DNA of 40,575 nt from an uncultured Collinsella sp. (GTDB taxonomy: Bacteria; Actinomycetota; Coriobacteriia; Coriobacteriales; Coriobacteriaceae). Location: NCBI GenBank assembly GCA_958429225.1, contig CAUAJB010000009.1:1-40575 (forward strand), in the 5' to 3' direction. This document shows, one piece after another, positions 39,112-40,575 of the stretch. Below the pieces are notes generated by a model. The model made no database searches and was not told the origin of the DNA. It was given only the letters and a program-made list of their open reading frames with translations. The stretch's first letter is position 1; each line of letters starts with the position of its first letter. Position numbers and translations under genes: made by a program.

Positions 39112-39844
39112 GACCGTCATTATGGGAACGGGCCGCATGGGCTCGCTCATCCGCACCGCCGCCGAGGGCGTTGTCGACGCCGCCGGTCAACCCGTTTTTG
39201 ATATCGTGGCCCAGATTGGCTTCGATTTGAGCAAGCTCGAGAACGCACCGGCTGCCGATGTGATTATCGACTTCTCGAACGTCGTGACCTTCGATGCCGT
39301 CGTCGCCTATGTCGAGCGCACGGGCGCGGCATTGGTCTCAGGCACCACAGGCTACACCCCCGAGCAGATGGACCGTCTGCGTGAGCTGGGCCAGAACACC
39401 CGCGTTATGCACTCGGGCAATTACTCCATCGGCATCGCAGCCCTGCGTCATCTAGTGGCCCAGGCCACGCGCGAGTTGCCCGGCTTTGACTGCGAAATCG
39501 TCGAGACGCACCATAACCAAAAGGTCGACGCCCCCAGCGGTACCGCCAAGCTGCTGCTCGACGCCGTAGTCGAGGCCGAGCCCGAGACAGGCTACCACCC
39601 CGTCTACGGACGCGAGGGCATGTGCGGAGCGCGCGACCCCAAGGAGATCGGCATGCACTCGCTGCGCGGTGGCACTGTCGCCGGCGTCCACGAAGTGAGT
39701 TTCTTTGGCCAGGACGAGGAGGTCACGCTCACCCACCGCGCCACGAGCCGTCAGATCTTCGTCAACGGCGCCCTGGCCGCCGCCCAGAAGCTCGTCACCC
39801 GCGAACCCGGCTTCTATACGTTCGACCAGGTCATGTTTGCCTAA
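39104..39844 (+). CDS. dapB: 4-hydroxy-tetrahydrodipicolinate reductase
   Basis: NAD(P)H-dependent second step after DapA in the lysine/diaminopimelate pathway. N-terminal nucleotide motif IMGTGRMGSLIR (about 6-17), VSGTTGYTPEQ (about 83-93), the active-site block ETHHNQKVDAPSGTAK (about 136-151), and a C-terminal GAL.AAQKL end. The length (246) is normal. The start is a TTG at 39104, supported by AAGGGGG nine bases upstream and by the required N-terminal strand; it overlaps the preceding stop by eight bases, so coupling is expected. DapH follows 40 bases later. Confidence 0.93.
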   Translation: MIKTVIMGTGRMGSLIRTAAEGVVDAAGQPVFDIVAQIGFDLSKLENAPAADVIIDFSNVVTFDAVVAYVERTGAALVSGTTGYTPEQMDRLRELGQNTRVMHSGNYSIGIAALRHLVAQATRELPGFDCEIVETHHNQKVDAPSGTAKLLLDAVVEAEPETGYHPVYGREGMCGARDPKEIGMHSLRGGTVAGVHEVSFFGQDEEVTLTHRATSRQIFVNGALAAAQKLVTREPGFYTFDQVMFA

Positions 39845-39883
39845 CCAGGTATCAACCGAATCCGCCCAAAGGAGAGATAGCAA

Positions 39884-40575
39884 ATGAGTAACGCAGCCGA
39901 GATGGATGCACAGGAGATTATCAACTACATCGCCACCGCGCCCAAAAAGACGCCCGTCAAGTTGTACGTGCGCGAGAAGCCGGGCATGAAGGTTGCTTGG
40001 GGCGACGCACATGTCTACGGCGGTCGTCGCGGCAAGACCGTCTTTGGCGACTGGGATGAGCTTAAGGCCATCCTGGACGCCAACGCCGATTCCATCGATT
40101 ACTACGACGTGGAGAACGATTGCCGCAACTCCGCCGTGCCCATGCTCGACCTTAAGGGCATCAACGCCCGCATCGAGCCGGGCGCGATCATCCGTGACCG
40201 CGTCGAGATCGGCGATCGCGCCGTCATCATGATGGGCGCCATCATCAACATCGGCTCCGTCATTGGCGAAGGCTCCATGATTGATATGGGCGCCGTGCTG
40301 GGCGGCCGCGCCACCGTGGGCAAGAACTGCCACATCGGCGCCGGCACCGTGCTGGCAGGCGTTGTGGAGCCCGCCAGCGCCACGCCCGTCATCATCAAGG
40401 ACGATGTCATGATCGGCGCCAACGCCGTGGTCCTGGAGGGCGTGCACGTAGGCAAGGGCGCTGTCGTTGCCGCCGGCGCCGTGTGCGTCGAGGACGTCCC
40501 CGCCGGCGCCGTCGTGGCCGGTGTCCCCGCCCGCGTCATCAAGATGCGCGATGAGAAGACCGACAGCAAGACCGG
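39884..40575 (+). CDS. dapH: Tetrahydrodipicolinate N-acetyltransferase (partial)
   Basis: Acetylates tetrahydrodipicolinate in the acetylase branch of lysine synthesis. The reading frame is open to the window end (230 codons), so the stop is missing. The N-terminal domain begins NAAEMDAQEIINYI; then left-handed beta-helix hexapeptide repeats run from about residue 90 (GAIIRDRVEIGDRAVIMMGA, IGSVIGEGSMIDMGAVLGG, VGKNCHIGAGTVLAG) to IGANAVVLEGVHVG and GVPARVIK near the end, so little is lost. ATG 39884 has AAAGGAGA eight bases upstream. The acetylase DapH type, rather than succinylase DapD, is indicated by the beta-helix start and length. Confidence 0.9.
   Translation, partial: MSNAAEMDAQEIINYIATAPKKTPVKLYVREKPGMKVAWGDAHVYGGRRGKTVFGDWDELKAILDANADSIDYYDVENDCRNSAVPMLDLKGINARIEPGAIIRDRVEIGDRAVIMMGAIINIGSVIGEGSMIDMGAVLGGRATVGKNCHIGAGTVLAGVVEPASATPVIIKDDVMIGANAVVLEGVHVGKGAVVAAGAVCVEDVPAGAVVAGVPARVIKMRDEKTDSKT

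Noticed and set aside
1..40575. CRISPR array, rRNA, tRNA genes, or intact insertion sequence
   Set aside because: No regularly spaced repeats, no rRNA segments, no tRNA cloverleaf recognised by eye, and no transposase gene. A tRNA scan would be needed to exclude tRNAs fully.

Overview
This window is a high-G+C, gene-dense stretch of a Gram-positive chromosome. It most resembles the gut Coriobacteriia (Actinomycetota), probably Collinsella or a close relative. That assignment is inference from base composition, an LPxTG-type secreted dipeptidase, an ECF vitamin/amino-acid transporter, acetate-producing Pta/Ack enzymes, and an aspartate racemase plus D-aspartate-ligase-like pair that would suit a D-Asp cross-bridge in the wall. 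I ran no database search. Family calls rest on motifs read in the translations.

Layout. 1-543: AT-rich leader without a convincing gene. 583-6840 (+): polyphosphate kinase with a long extra tail, an RlmD/TrmA-type RNA methyltransferase, a DJ-1/PfpI protein overlapping a Maf pyrophosphatase, and a P1-family peptidase. 6841-7215: a gene-free spacer with two large nested inverted repeats and the 3' remnant of a glycosyltransferase. 7216-9442 (-): GT2 glycosyltransferase and UDP-galactopyranose mutase. 9674-13522: phosphotransacetylase (+), a third nested inverted repeat, then two tandem acetate kinases (-), one with active-site changes. 13643-15813 (-): lower-G+C MFS exporter and LysR regulator. 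15855-20018 (-): HIT hydrolase, XseB, XseA, a YugP-like zinc peptidase and RNase D.

20117-23392 (+): a lipid kinase followed by a 30-residue membrane microprotein, then a C69 dipeptidase with an LPTTG anchor. 23516-27068 (+): a tryptophan transport operon. It has a 22-codon leader peptide with three consecutive Trp codons, a ribosome-mediated attenuator, a TrpP-like S component, a fused double ECF ATPase and EcfT. A REP-like palindromic element lies between the S component and the ATPase. 27194-29281 (-): D-aspartate-ligase-like ATP-grasp enzyme and aspartate racemase. 29504-31504 (+): MOSC protein and a secreted coiled-coil protein with a lysozyme-like C-terminus. 31542-35133 (-): membrane Ser/Thr kinase, XRE protein, lipoprotein with a hairpin over its ribosome site, small membrane protein and a HigBA toxin-antitoxin pair. 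35236-36423 (-): M20 amidohydrolase. 36534-40575 (+): a lysine-biosynthesis operon under a lysine riboswitch, in which diaminopimelate decarboxylase is fused in frame to DapA, followed by DapB and DapH (cut by the window edge).

Three themes deserve attention. Amino-acid supply is controlled by RNA twice: a Trp attenuator on uptake and a Lys riboswitch on synthesis. Gene ends carry a recurring nested-hairpin architecture, with long arms of about 21-31 nt around a terminator-like hairpin. Several enzymes are arranged unusually: the LysA-DapA fusion with an internal ribosome site, the tandem acetate kinases, and the Ppk tail.
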